Of a stretch of 64,000 nucleotides of DNA, positions 26,326 to 39,431 are shown piece after piece. The translations under genes were made by a program, and so were the position numbers. The notes under the pieces are model-generated. The model had not been told where the DNA came from and did not search any database. It worked only from the letters and a program-made list of their open reading frames with translations. The DNA is from Auanema rhodensis (Eukaryota > Nematoda > Chromadorea > Rhabditida > Rhabditidae): assembly GCA_964057225.1 (NCBI GenBank), contig OZ059894.1, forward strand, positions 22,908,476 through 22,972,475, given 5' to 3'. How positions within the stretch are numbered: the stretch's first letter is position 1; each line of letters starts with the position of its first letter.

Positions 26326-26676
26326 TATCAGTTGATATCTCGGTGCATTTTTAAGCTAGCGCAAATCTGATAACACAGATCGACGCAGCTTAACATTCAG
26401 CATCGAATGCACTATACTACATTGAGAAACGCTTAATACAAAAATTAGTTATGATCGTTTGAAAAATGATGCATTAGTGTATGTTGAGTTTCCATGTACA
26501 CTCAACATTGCTTCCAAAAACATTTTGACAAAAATTTTTTCGAAAAATTTCAAAATAATTTAGCAAAAAGTAGATGTTTTTAGATTCCATTTTTCAAGGC
26601 AAAGACGATGGACAATGTTATTCAACGAAAAAATTAATTCTTCAGGGTGAAAATCGAGGATATAAGTGTGAACTTA

Positions 26677-26795
26677 TATCAGTTGATATCTCGGTGAATT
26701 TTTAAGCTAGCGCAAATCGGATAACACAGATCGACGCAGCTTAAAAATTCGCATCGAATGCACTATACTACATTGAGAATTGAATCGAGAACTTA
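26677..26795 (+). repeat. Truncated satellite unit (119 bp) with a 10-bp filler
   Basis: This unit keeps its first 103 bp (26677-26779, ending CATTGAGAA), then has ten bases TTGAATCGAG (26780-26789), then the last 6 bp of a unit (AACTTA) before the next unit starts at 26796. A full unit would be 351 bp, so 242 bp are lost and 10 gained. The retained left part is of the TCGGAT / AATTCGC subtype also seen at 27498-28550. The filler resembles the unit's own 3' end (TGAAAATCGAG) minus two A residues. It is the only large phase break in the window. Confidence 0.95.
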
Positions 26796-27497
26796 TATCA
26801 GTTGATATCTCGGTGCATTTTTAAGCTAGCGCAAATCTGATAACACAGATCGACGCAGCTTAAAAATCCGCATCGAATGCACTATACTACATTGAGAAAC
26901 GCTTAATACAAAAATTAGTTATGATCGTTTGAAAAATGATGCATTAGTGTATGTTGAGTTTCCATGTACACTCAACATTGCTTCCAAAAACATTTTGACA
27001 AAAATTTTTTCGAAAAATTTCATAATAATTTAGCAAAAAGTAGATGTTTTTAGATTCCATTTTTCAAGGCAAAGACGATGGACAATGTTATTCAACGAAA
27101 AAATTAATTCTTCAGGGTGAAAATCGAGGATATAAGTGTGAACTTATATCAGTTGATATCTCGGTGCATTTTTAAGCTAGCGCAAATCTGATAACACAGA
27201 TCGACGCAGCTTAAAAATCCGCATCGAATGCACTATACTACATTGAGAAACGCTTAATACAAAAATTAGTTATGATCGTTTGAAAAATGATGCATTAGTA
27301 TATGTTGAGTTTCCATGTACACTCAACATTGCTTCCAAAAACATTTTGACAAAAATTTTTTCGAAAAATTTCAAAATAATTTTGCAAAAAGTAGATGTTT
27401 TTGGATTCCTTTTTTCAAGGCAAAGACGATGGACAATGTTATTCAACGAAAAAATTAATTCTTCAGGGTGAAAATCGAGGATATAAGTGTGAACTTA

Positions 27498-28550
27498 TAT
27501 CAGTTGATATCTCGGTGAATTTTTAAGCTAGCGCAAATCGGATAACACAGATCGACGCAGCTTAAAAATTCGCATCGAATGCACTATACTACATTGAGAA
27601 ACGCTCAATACAAAAATTAGTTATGATTGTTTGAAAAATGATGCATTAGTGTATGTTGAGTTTCCATGTACACTCAACATTGCTTCCAAAAACATTTTGA
27701 CAAAAATTTTTTCGAAAAATTTCAAAATAATTTAGCAAAAAGTAGATGTTTTTAGATTCCATTTTTCAAGGCAAAGACGATGGACAATGTTATTCAACGA
27801 AAAAATCAATTCTTCAGGGTGAAAATCGAGGATATAAGTGTGAACTTATATCAGTTGATATCTCGGTGAATTTTTAAGCTAGCGCAAATCGGATAACACA
27901 GATCGACGCAGCTTAAAAATTCGCATCGAATGCACTATACTACATTGAGAAACGCTCAATACAAAAATTAGTTATGATTGTTTGAAAAATGATGCATTAG
28001 TGTATGTTGAGTTTCCATGTACACTCAACATTGCTTCCAAAAACATTTTGACAAAAAGTTTTTCGAAAAATTTCAGAATAATTTAGCAAAAAGTAGATGT
28101 TTTTAGATTCCTTTTTTCAAGGCAAAGACGATGGTCAATGTTATTCAACGAAAAAATCAATTCTTCAGGGTGAAAATCGAGGATATAAGTGTGAACTTAT
28201 ATCAGTTGATATCTCGGTGAATTTTTAAGCTAGCGCAAATCGGATAACACAGATCGACGCAGCTTAAAAATTCGCATCGAATGCACTATACTACATTGAG
28301 AAACGCTCAATACAAAAATTAGTTATGATTGTTTGAAAAATGATGCATTAGTGTATGTTGAGTTTCCATGTACACTCAACATTGCTTCCAAAAACATTTT
28401 GACAAAAATTTTTTCGAAAAATTTCAGAATAATTTAGCAAAAAGTAGATGTTTTTAGATTCCTTTTTTCAAGGCAAAGACGATGGTCAATGTTATTCAAC
28501 GAAAAAATCAATTCTTCAGGGTGAAAATCGAGGATATAAGTGTGAACTTA
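27498..28550 (+). repeat. Three adjacent TCGGAT-type units
   Basis: Units at 27498, 27849 and 28200 all carry GAATTTTTAAG, AAATCGGATAAC, AAATTCGCATCG, GCTCAATAC and GATTGTTTG in their left halves. Their right halves differ (CAAAATAATTTAG with GATGGAC, AAAAAGTTTTTCG with GGTCAATG, AAAATTTTTTCG with GGTCAATG). In domain A this subtype occurs singly, spaced several units apart. The truncated unit at 26677 has the same left-half subtype. Confidence 0.8.
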
Positions 28551-28901
28551 TATCAGTTGATATCTCGGTGCATTTTTTAGCTAGCGCAAATCTGATAACA
28601 CAGATCGACGCAGCTTAACAATCCGCATCGAATGCACTATACTACATTAAGAAACGCTTAATACAAAAATTAGTTATGATCGTTTGAAAAATGATGCATT
28701 AGTGTATGTTGAGTTTCCATGTACACTCAACATTGCTTCCAAAAACATTTTGACAAAAATTTTTTCGAAAAATTTCAGAATAATTCAGCAAAAAGTAGAT
28801 GTTTTTAGATTCCATTTTTCAAGGCAAAGACGATGGACAATGTTATTCAACGAAAAAATTAATTCTTCAGGGTGAAAATCGAGGATATAAGTGTGAACTT
28901 A

Positions 28902-31900
28902 TATCAGTTGATATCTCGGTGCATTTTTAAGCTAGCGCAAATCTGATAACACAGATCGACGCAGCTTAAAAATCCGCATCGAATGCACTATACTACATTG
29001 AGAAACGCTTAATACAAAAATTAGTTATGATCGTTTGAAAAATGATGCATTAGTGTATGTTGAGTTTCCATGTACACTCAACATTGCTTCCAAAAACATT
29101 TTGACAAAAATTTTTTCGAAAAATTTCAAAATAATTTAGCAAAAATTAGATGTTTTTAGATTCCATTTTTCAAGGCAAAGACGATGGACAATGTTATTCA
29201 ACGAAAAAATTATTTCTTCAGGGTGAAAATCGAGGATATAAGTGTGAACTTATATCAGTTGATATCTCGGTGCATTTTTAAGCTAGCGCAAATCTGATAA
29301 CACAGATCGACGCAGCTTAAAAATCCGCATTGAATGCACTATACTACATTGAGAAACGCTTAATACAAAAATTAGTTATGATCGTTTGAAAAATGATGCA
29401 TTAGTGTATGTTGAGTTTCCATGTACACTCAACATTGCTTCCAAAAACATTTTGACAAAAATTTTTTCGAAAAATTTCAAAATAATTAAGCAAAAAGTAG
29501 ATGTTTTTAGATTCCTTTTTTCAAGGCAAAGACGATGGACAATGTAATTCAACGAAAAAATTAATTCTTCAGGGTGAAAATCGAGGATATAAGTGTGAAC
29601 ATATATCAGTTGATATCTTGGTGCATTTTTAAGCTAGCGCAAATCTGATAACACAGATCGACGCAGCTCAACAATCCGCATCGAATGCACTATACTACAT
29701 TGAGAAACGCTTGATACAAAAATTAGTTATGATCGTTTGAAAAATGATGCATTAGTGTATGTTGAGTTTCCATGTACACTCAACATTGCTTCCAAAAACA
29801 TTTTGACAAAAATTTTTTCGAAAAATTTCAAAATAATTTAGCAAAAAGTAGATGTTTTCAGATTCCTTTTTTCAAGGCAAAGACGATGGACAATGTTATT
29901 CAACGAAAAAATTAATTCTTCAGGGTGAAAATCGAGGATATAAGTGTGAACTTATATCAGTTGATATCTCGGTGCATTTTTAAGCTAGCGCAAATCTGAT
30001 AACACAGATCGACGCAGCTTAAAAATCCGCATCGAATGCACTATACTACATTGAGAAACGCTTAATACAAAAATTAGTTATGATCGTTTGAAAAATGATG
30101 CATTAGTGTATATTGAAATTCCATGTACACTCAACATTGCTTCCAAAAACATTTTGACTAAAATTTTTTTGAAAAATTTCAAAATAATTTAGCAAAAAGT
30201 AGATGTTTTTAGATTCCTTTTTTCAAGGCAAAGACGATGGACAATGTAATTCAACGAAAAAATTAATTCTTCAGGGTGAAAATCGAGGATATAAGTGTAA
30301 ACATATATCAGTTGATATCTTGGTGCATTTTTAAGCTAGCGCAAATCTGATAACACAGATCGACGCAGCTCAAAAATCCGCATCGAATGCACTATACTAC
30401 ATTGAGAAACGCTTAATACAAAAATTAGTTATGATCGTTTGAAAAATGATGCATTAGTGTATGTTGAGTTTCCATGTACACTCAACATTGCTTCCAAAAA
30501 CATTTTGACAAAAATTTTTTCGAAAAATTTCAAAATAATTTAGCAAAAAGTAGATGTTTTCAGATTCCTTTTTTCAAGGCAAAGACGATGGACAATGTTA
30601 TTCAACGAAAAAATTAATTCTTCAGGGTGAAAATCGAGGATATAAGTGTGAACTTATATCAGTTGATATCTCGGTGCATTTTTAAGCTAGCGCAAATCTG
30701 ATAACACAGATCGACGCAGCTTAAAAATCCGCATCGAATGCACTATACTACATTGAGAAACGCTTGATACAAAAATTAGTTATGATCGTTTGAAAAATGA
30801 TGCATTAGTGTATGTTGAGTTTCCATGTACACTCAACATTGCTTCCAAAAACATTTTGACAAAAATTTTTTCGAAAAATTTCAAAATAATTTAGCAAAAA
30901 GTAGATGTTTTTAGATTCCTTTTTTCAAGGCAAAGACGATGGACAATGTTATTCAACGAAAAAATTAATTTTTCAGGGTGAAAATCGAGGATATAAGTGT
31001 GAACTTATATCAGTTGATATCTCGGTGCATTTTTAAGCTAGCGCAAATCTGATAACACAGATCGACGCAGCTTAAAAATCCGCATCGAATGCACTATACT
31101 ACATTGAGAAACGCTTAATACAAAAATTAGTTATGATCGTTTGAAAAATGATGCATTAGTGTATGTTGAGTTTCCATGTACACTCAACATTGCTTCCAAA
31201 AATATTTTGACAAAAATTTTTTCGAAAAATTTCAGAATAATTTAGCAAAAAGTAGATGTTTTTAGATTCCATTTTTCAAGGCAAAGACGATGGACAATGT
31301 TATTCAACGAAAAAATTAATTCTTCAGGGTGAAAATCGAGGATATAAGTGTGAACTTATATCAGTTGATATCTCGGTGCATTTTTAAGCTAGCGCAAATC
31401 TGATAACACAGATCGACGCAGCTTAAAAATCCGCATCGAATGCACTATATTACATTGAGAAACGCTTAATACAAAAATTAGTTATGATCGTTTGAAAAAT
31501 GATGCATTAGTGTATGTTGAGTTCCCATGTACACTCAACATTGCTTCCAAAAACATTTTGACAAAAATTTTTTCGGAGAATTTCAAAATAATTTAGCAAA
31601 AAGTAAATGTTTTTAGATTCCTTTTTTCAAGGCAAAGACGATGGACAATGTTATTCAACGAAAAAATTATTCCTTCAGGGTGAAAATCGAGGATATAAGT
31701 GTGAACTTATATCAGTTGATATCTCGGTGCATTTTTAAGCTAGCGCAAATCTGATAACAGAGATCGACGCAGCTTAAAAATCCGCATCGAATGCACTATA
31801 CTACATTGAGAAACGCTTAATACAAAAATTAGTTATGATCGTTTGAAAAATGATGCATTAGTGTATGTTGAGTTTCCATGTACACTCAACATTGCTTCCA

Positions 31901-34900
31901 AAAACATTTTGACAAAAATTTTTTCGAAAAATTTCAAAATAATTTAGCAAAAAGTAGATGTTTTTAGATTCCTTTATTCAAAGCAAAGACGATGGACAAT
32001 GTTATTCAACGAAAAAATTAATTCTTCAGGGTGAAAATCGAGGATATAAGTGTGAACTTATATCAGTTGATATCTCGGTGCATTTTTAAGCTAGCGCAAA
32101 TCTGATAACACAGATCGACGCAGCTTAAAAATCCGCATCGAATGCACTATACTACATTGAGAAACGCATAATACAAAAATTAGTTATGATCGTTTGAAAA
32201 ATGATGCATTAGTGTATGTTGAGTTTCCATGTACACTCAACATTGCTTCCAAAAACATTTTGACAAAAATTTTTTCGAAAAATTTCAAAATAATTTAGCA
32301 AAAATTAGATGTTTTTAGATTCCATTTTTCAAGGCAAAGACGATGGACAATGTTATTCAACGAAAAAATTAATTCTTCAGGGTGAAAATCGAGGATATAA
32401 GTGTGAACTTATATCAGTTGATATCTCGGTGCATTTTTAAGCTAGCGCAAATCTGATAACACAGATCGACGCAGCTTAAAAATCCGCATCGAATGCACTA
32501 TACTACATTGAGAAACGCTTAATACAAAAATTAGTTATGATCGTTTGAAAAATGATGCATTAGTGTATGTTGAGTTTCCATGTACACTCAACATTGCTTC
32601 CAAAAACATTTTGACAAAAATTTTTTCGAAAAATTTCAAAATAATTTAGCAAAAAGTAGATGTTCTTAGATTCCTTTTTTCAAGGCAAAGACGATGGACA
32701 ATGTTATTCAACGAAAAAATTATTCCTTCAGGGTGAAAATCGAGGATATAAGTGTGAACTTATATCAGTTGATATCTCGGTGCATTTTTAAGCTGACGCA
32801 AATCTGATAACACAGATCGACGCAGCTTAAAAATCCGCATCGAATGCACTATACTACATTGAGAAACGCTTGATACAAAAATTAGTTATGATCGTTTGAA
32901 AAATGATGCATTAGTGTATGTTGAGTTTCCATGTACACTCAACATTGCTTCCAAAAACATTTTGACAAAATTTTTTTCGAAAAATTTCAGAATAATTTAG
33001 CAAAAAGTAGATGTTTTTAGATTCCATTTTTCAAGGCAAAGACGATGGACAATGTTATTCAACGAAAAAATTAATTCTTCAGGGTGAAAATCGAGGATAT
33101 AAGTGTGAACTTATATCAGTTGATATCTCGGTGCATTTTTAAGCTAGCGCAAATCTGATAACACAGATCGACGCAGCTTAAAAATCCGCATCGAATGCAC
33201 TATACTACATTGAGAAACGCTTAATACAAAAATTAGTTATGATCGTTTGAAAAATGATGCATTAGTGTATGTTGAGTTTCCATGTACACTCAACATTGCT
33301 TCCAAAAACATTTTGACAAAAATTTTTTCGAAAAATTTCAAAATAATTTAGCAAAAATTAGATGTTTTTAGATTCCATTTTTCAAGGCAAAGACGATGGA
33401 CAATGTTATTCAACGAAAAAATTATTTCTTCAGGGTGAAAATCGAGGATATAAGTGTGAACTTATATCAGTTGATATCTCGGTGCATTTTTAAGCTAGCG
33501 CAAATCTGATAACACAGATCGACGCAGCTTAAAAATCCGCATTGAATGCACTATACTACATTGAGAAACGCTTAATACAAAAATTAGTTATGATCGTTTG
33601 AAAAATGATGCATTAGTGTATGTTGAGTTTCCATGTACACTCAACATTGCTTCCAAAAACATTTTGACAAAAATTTTTTCGAAAAATTTCAAAATAATTA
33701 AGCAAAAAGTAGATGTTTTTAGATTCCTTTTTTCAAGGCAAAGACGATGGACAATGTAATTCAACGAAAAAATTAATTCTTCAGGGTGAAAATCGAGGAT
33801 ATAAGTGTGAACATATATCAGTTGATATCTTGGTGCATTTTTAAGCTAGCGCAAATCTGATAACACAGATCGACGCAGCTCAAAAATCCGCATCGAATGC
33901 ACTATACTACATTGAGAAACGCTTGATACAAAAATTAGTTATGATCGTTTGAAAAATGATGCATTAGTGTATGTTGAGTTTCCATGTACACTCAACATTG
34001 CTTCCAAAAACATTTTGACAAAAATTTTTTCGAAAAATTTCAAAATAATTTAGCAAAAAGTAGATGTTTTCAGATTCCTTTTTTCAAGGCAAAGACGATG
34101 GACAATGTTATTCAACGAAAAAATTAATTCTTCAGGGTGAAAATCGAGGATATAAGTGTGAACTTATATCAGTTGATATCTCGGTGCATTTTTAAGCTAG
34201 CGCAAATCTGATAACACAGATCGACGCAGCTTAAAAATCCGCATCGAATGCACTATACTACATTGAGAAACGCTTAATACAAAAATTAGTTATGATCGTT
34301 TGAAAAATGATGCATTAGTGTATATTGAAATTCCATGTACACTCAACATTGCTTCCAAAAACATTTTGACTAAAATTTTTTTGAAAAATTTCAAAATAAT
34401 TTAGCAAAAAGTAGATGTTTTTAGATTCCTTTTTTCAAGGCAAAGACGATGGACAATGTAATTCAACGAAAAAATTAATTCTTCAGGGTGAAAATCGAGG
34501 ATATAAGTGTAAACATATATCAGTTGATATCTTGGTGCATTTTTAAGCTAGCGCAAATCTGATAACACAGATCGACGCAGCTCAAAAATCCGCATCGAAT
34601 GCACTATACTACATTGAGAAACGCTTAATACAAAAATTAGTTATGATCGTTTGAAAAATGATGCATTAGTGTATGTTGAGTTTCCATGTACACTCAACAT
34701 TGCTTCCAAAAACATTTTGACAAAAATTTTTTCGAAAAATTTCAAAATAATTTAGCAAAAAGTAGATGTTTTCAGATTCCTTTTTTCAAGGCAAAGACGA
34801 TGGACAATGTTATTCAACGAAAAAATTAATTCTTCAGGGTGAAAATCGAGGATATAAGTGTGAACTTATATCAGTTGATATCTCGGTGCATTTTTAAGCT

Positions 34901-36272
34901 AGCGCAAATCTGATAACACAGATCGACGCAGCTTAAAAATCCGCATCGAATGCACTATACTACATTGAGAAACGCTTGATACAAAAATTAGTTATGATCG
35001 TTTGAAAAATGATGCATTAGTGTATGTTGAGTTTCCATGTACACTCAACATTGCTTCCAAAAACATTTTGACAAAAATTTTTTCGAAAAATTTCAAAATA
35101 ATTTAGCAAAAAGTAGATGTTTTTAGATTCCTTTTTTCAAGGCAAAGACGATGGACAATGTTATTCAACGAAAAAATTAATTTTTCAGGGTGAAAATCGA
35201 GGATATAAGTGTGAACTTATATCAGTTGATATCTCGGTGCATTTTTAAGCTAGCGCAAATCTGATAACACAGATCGACGCAGCTTAAAAATCCGCATCGA
35301 ATGCACTATACTACATTGAGAAACGCTTAATACAAAAATTAGTTATGATCGTTTGAAAAATGATGCATTAGTGTATGTTGAGTTTCCATGTACACTCAAC
35401 ATTGCTTCCAAAAATATTTTGACAAAAATTTTTTCGAAAAATTTCAGAATAATTTAGCAAAAAGTAGATGTTTTTAGATTCCATTTTTCAAGGCAAAGAC
35501 GATGGACAATGTTATTCAACGAAAAAATTAATTCTTCAGGGTGAAAATCGAGGATATAAGTGTGAACTTATATCAGTTGATATCTCGGTGCATTTTTAAG
35601 CTAGCGCAAATCTGATAACACAGATCGACGCAGCTTAAAAATCCGCATCGAATGCACTATATTACATTGAGAAACGCTTAATACAAAAATTAGTTATGAT
35701 CGTTTGAAAAATGATGCATTAGTGTATGTTGAGTTCCCATGTACACTCAACATTGCTTCCAAAAACATTTTGACAAAAATTTTTTCGGAGAATTTCAAAA
35801 TAATTTAGCAAAAAGTAAATGTTTTTAGATTCCTTTTTTCAAGGCAAAGACGATGGACAATGTTATTCAACGAAAAAATTATTCCTTCAGGGTGAAAATC
35901 GAGGATATAAGTGTGAACTTATATCAGTTGATATCTCGGTGCATTTTTAAGCTAGCGCAAATCTGATAACAGAGATCGACGCAGCTTAAAAATCCGCATC
36001 GAATGCACTATACTACATTGAGAAACGCTTAATACAAAAATTAGTTATGATCGTTTGAAAAATGATGCATTAGTGTATGTTGAGTTTCCATGTACACTCA
36101 ACATTGCTTCCAAAAACATTTTGACAAAAATTTTTTCGAAAAATTTCAAAATAATTTAGCAAAAAGTAGATGTTTTTAGATTCCTTTATTCAAAGCAAAG
36201 ACGATGGACAATGTTATTCAACGAAAAAATTAATTCTTCAGGGTGAAAATCGAGGATATAAGTGTGAACTTA
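28902..36272 (+). repeat. Nine-unit block repeated at 12-unit spacing (4212 bp)
   Basis: Units 28902-32060 match 33114-36272 in order, offset exactly 4212 bp. Markers are AAAATTAGATG, CATTGAATGC with AATGTAATTC, ATCTTGGTGC with TTTTCAGATTCC, TATATTGAAATTCC (30109 / 34321), TTAATTTTTCAG, AAAATATTTTG, CGGAGAATTTC with GTAAATG (31574 / 35786), and AACAGAGATC with TTTATTCAAAGC. Units at 32061, 32412 and 32763 separate the copies. One difference is AGCTCAACAATCC near 29667 against AGCTCAAAAATCC near 33879. Confidence 0.87.
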
Positions 36273-37325
36273 TATCAGTTGATATCTCGGTGCATTTTTA
36301 AGCTAGCGCAAATCTGATAACACAGATCGACGCAGCTTAAAAATCCGCATCGAATGCACTATACTACATTGAGAAACGCTTAATACAAAAATTAGTTATG
36401 ATCGTTTGAAAAATGATGCATTAGTGTATGTTGAGTTTCCATGTACACTCAACATTGCTTCCAAAAATATTTTGACAAAAATTTTTTCGAAAAATTTCAG
36501 AATAATTTAGCAAAAAGTAGATGTTTTTAGATTCCATTTTTCAAGGCAAAGACGATGGACAATGTTATTCAACGAAAAAATTAATTCTTCAGGGTGAAAA
36601 TCGAGGATATAAGTGTGAACTTATATCAGTTGATATCTCGGTGCATTTTTAAGCTAGCGCAAATCTGATAACACAGATCGACGCAGCTTAAAAATCCGCA
36701 TCGAATGCACTATATTACATTGAGAAACGCTTAATACAAAAATTAGTTATGATCGTTTGAAAAATGATGCATTAGTGTATGTTGAGTTCCCATGTACACT
36801 CAACATTGCTTCCAAAAACATTTTGACAAAAATTTTTTCGGAGAATTTCAAAATAATTTAGCAAAAAGTAAATGTTTTTAGATTCCTTTTTTCAAGGCAA
36901 AGACGATGGACAATGTTATTCAACGAAAAAATTATTCCTTCAGGGTGAAAATCGAGGATATAAGTGTGAACTTATATCAGTTGATATCTCGGTGCATTTT
37001 TAAGCTAGCGCAAATCTGATAACAGAGATCGACGCAGCTTAAAAATCCGCATCGAATGCACTATACTACATTGAGAAACGCTTAATACAAAAATTAGTTA
37101 TGATCGTTTGAAAAATGATGCATTAGTGTATGTTGAGTTTCCATGTACACTCAACATTGCTTCCAAAAACATTTTGACAAAAATTTTTTCGAAAAATTTC
37201 AAAATAATTTAGCAAAAAGTAGATGTTTTTAGATTCCTTTATTCAAAGCAAAGACGATGGACAATGTTATTCAACGAAAAAATTAATTCTTCAGGGTGAA
37301 AATCGAGGATATAAGTGTGAACTTA
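35220..37325 (+). repeat. Three-unit tandem duplication (2 x 1053 bp)
   Basis: Units 35220, 35571 and 35922 are followed by the same trio at 36273, 36624 and 36975: AAAATATTTTG, then TATATTACATTG with CGGAGAATTTC, then AACAGAGATC with TTTATTCAAAGC. The copies look nearly identical by eye. The trio is also the end of the nine-unit block, so this duplication followed the larger one. Confidence 0.87.
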
Positions 37326-39431
37326 TATCAGTTGATATCTCGGTGCATTTTTAAGCTAGCGCAAATCTGATAACACAGATCGACGCAGCTTAAAAATCCG
37401 CATCGAATGCACTATACTACATTGAGAAACGCTTAATACAAAAATTAGTTATGATCGTTTGAAAAATGATGCATTAGTGTATGTTGAGTTTCCATGTACA
37501 CTCAACATTGCTTCCAAAAACATTTTGACAAAAATTTTTTCGAAAAATTTCAAAATAATTTAGCAAAAATTAGATGTTTTTAGATTCCATTTTTCAAGGC
37601 AAAGACGATGGACAATGTTATTCAACGAAAAAATTATTTCTTCAGGGTGAAAATCGAGGATATAAGTGTGAACTTATATCAGTTGATATCTCGGTGCATT
37701 TTTAAGCTAGCGCAAATCTGATAACACAGATCGACGCAGCTCAAAAATCCGCATCGAATGCACTATACTACATTGAGAAACGCTTGATACAAAAATTAGT
37801 TATGATCGTTTGAAAAATGATGCATTAGTGTATGTTGAGTTTCCATGTACACTCAACATTGCTTCCAAAAACATTTTGACAAAAATTTTTTCGAAAAATT
37901 TCAAAATAATTTAGCAAAAAGTAGATGTTTTCAGATTCCTTTTTTCAAGGCAAAGACGATGGACAATGTTATTCAACGAAAAAATTAATTCTTCAGGGTG
38001 AAAATCGAGGATATAAGTGTGAACTTATATCAGTTGATATCTCGGTGCATTTTTAAGCTAGCGCAAATCTGATAACACAGATCGACGCAGCTTAAAAATC
38101 CGCATCGAATGCACTATACTACATTGAGAAACGCTTAATACAAAAATTAGTTATGATCGTTTGAAAAATGATGCATTAGTGTATGTTGAGTTCCCATGTA
38201 CACTCAACATTGCTTCCAAAAACATTTTGACAAAAATTTTTTCGGAGAATTTCAAAATAATTTAGCAAAAAGTAAATGTTTTTAGATTCCTTTTTTCAAG
38301 GCAAAGACGATGGACAATGTTATTCAACGAAAAAATTATTCCTTCAGGGTGAAAATCGAGGATATAAGTGTGAACTTATATCAGTTGATATCTCGGTGCA
38401 TTTTTAAGCTAGCGCAAATCTGATAACAGAGATCGACGCAGCTTAAAAATCCGCATCGAATGCACTATACTACATTGAGAAACGCTTAATACAAAAATTA
38501 GTTATGATCGTTTGAAAAATGATGCATTAGTGTATGTTGAGTTTCCATGTACACTCAACATTGCTTCCAAAAACATTTTGACAAAAATTTTTTCGAAAAA
38601 TTTCAAAATAATTTAGCAAAAATTAGATGTTTTTAGATTCCATTTTTCAAGGCAAAGACGATGGACAATGTTATTCAACGAAAAAATTATTTCTTCAGGG
38701 TGAAAATCGAGGATATAAGTGTGAACTTATATCAGTTGATATCTCGGTGCATTTTTAAGCTAGCGCAAATCTGATAACACAGATCGACGCAGCTCAAAAA
38801 TCCGCATCGAATGCACTATACTACATTGAGAAACGCTTGATACAAAAATTAGTTATGATCGTTTGAAAAATGATGCATTAGTGTATGTTGAGTTTCCATG
38901 TACACTCAACATTGCTTCCAAAAACATTTTGACAAAAATTTTTTCGAAAAATTTCAAAATAATTTAGCAAAAAGTAGATGTTTTCAGATTCCTTTTTTCA
39001 AGGCAAAGACGATGGACAATGTTATTCAACGAAAAAATTAATTCTTCAGGGTGAAAATCGAGGATATAAGTGTGAACTTATATCAGTTGATATCTCGGTG
39101 CATTTTTAAGCTAGCGCAAATCTGATAACACAGATCGACGCAGCTTAAAAATCCGCATCGAATGCACTATACTACATTGAGAAACGCTTAATACAAAAAT
39201 TAGTTATGATCGTTTGAAAAATGATGCATTAGTGTATGTTGAGTTCCCATGTACACTCAACATTGCTTCCAAAAACATTTTGACAAAAATTTTTTCGGAG
39301 AATTTCAAAATAATTTAGCAAAAAGTAAATGTTTTTAGATTCCTTTTTTCAAGGCAAAGACGATGGACAATGTTATTCAACGAAAAAATTATTCCTTCAG
39401 GGTGAAAATCGAGGATATAAGTGTGAACTTA
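37326..39431 (+). repeat. Three-unit tandem duplication (2 x 1053 bp), mixed trio
   Basis: Units 37326, 37677 and 38028 match 38379, 38730 and 39081: AAAATTAGATG with TTATTTCTTC, then AGCTCAAAAATCC with CTTGATAC and TTTTCAGATTCC, then GAGTTCCCATG with CGGAGAATTTC, GTAAATG and TTATTCCTTC. The trio combines unit types that are not adjacent in the 12-unit block, so a deletion or crossover brought them together. AACAGAGATC is present only in 38379. Confidence 0.83.

Larger units (their letters stand above)
1..26676 (+). repeat. Satellite array, segment 1: 76 tandem 351-bp units
   Basis: The motif TATCAGTTG recurs at exactly 351-bp spacing (1, 352, 703, 1054 and so on up to 26677), giving 76 complete units without any net length change. 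Units differ mostly by single substitutions at a limited set of positions, and the same variants recur in many units. There is no inserted unique sequence, transposon or gene. The start of the unit is an arbitrary anchor. The array continues to the left of the window. Identification as satellite DNA is direct from the sequence; a heterochromatic location is inferred from what such arrays usually are. Confidence 0.98.
24922..28901 (+). repeat. Mosaic transition zone between domains A and B
   Basis: Units here mix A-type and B-type variants and include types found almost nowhere else: TTTTTGGATTCC with AATTTTGC (24922-26325, again at 27147-27497), TTAACATTCAGC (25273, 25624 and 26326), and three adjacent TCGGAT units (27498-28550). 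The truncated unit lies in its middle. B-type features such as ATTGAGAAACGCTTAATAC with CAAAATAATTT become regular from here onward. Confidence 0.75.
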
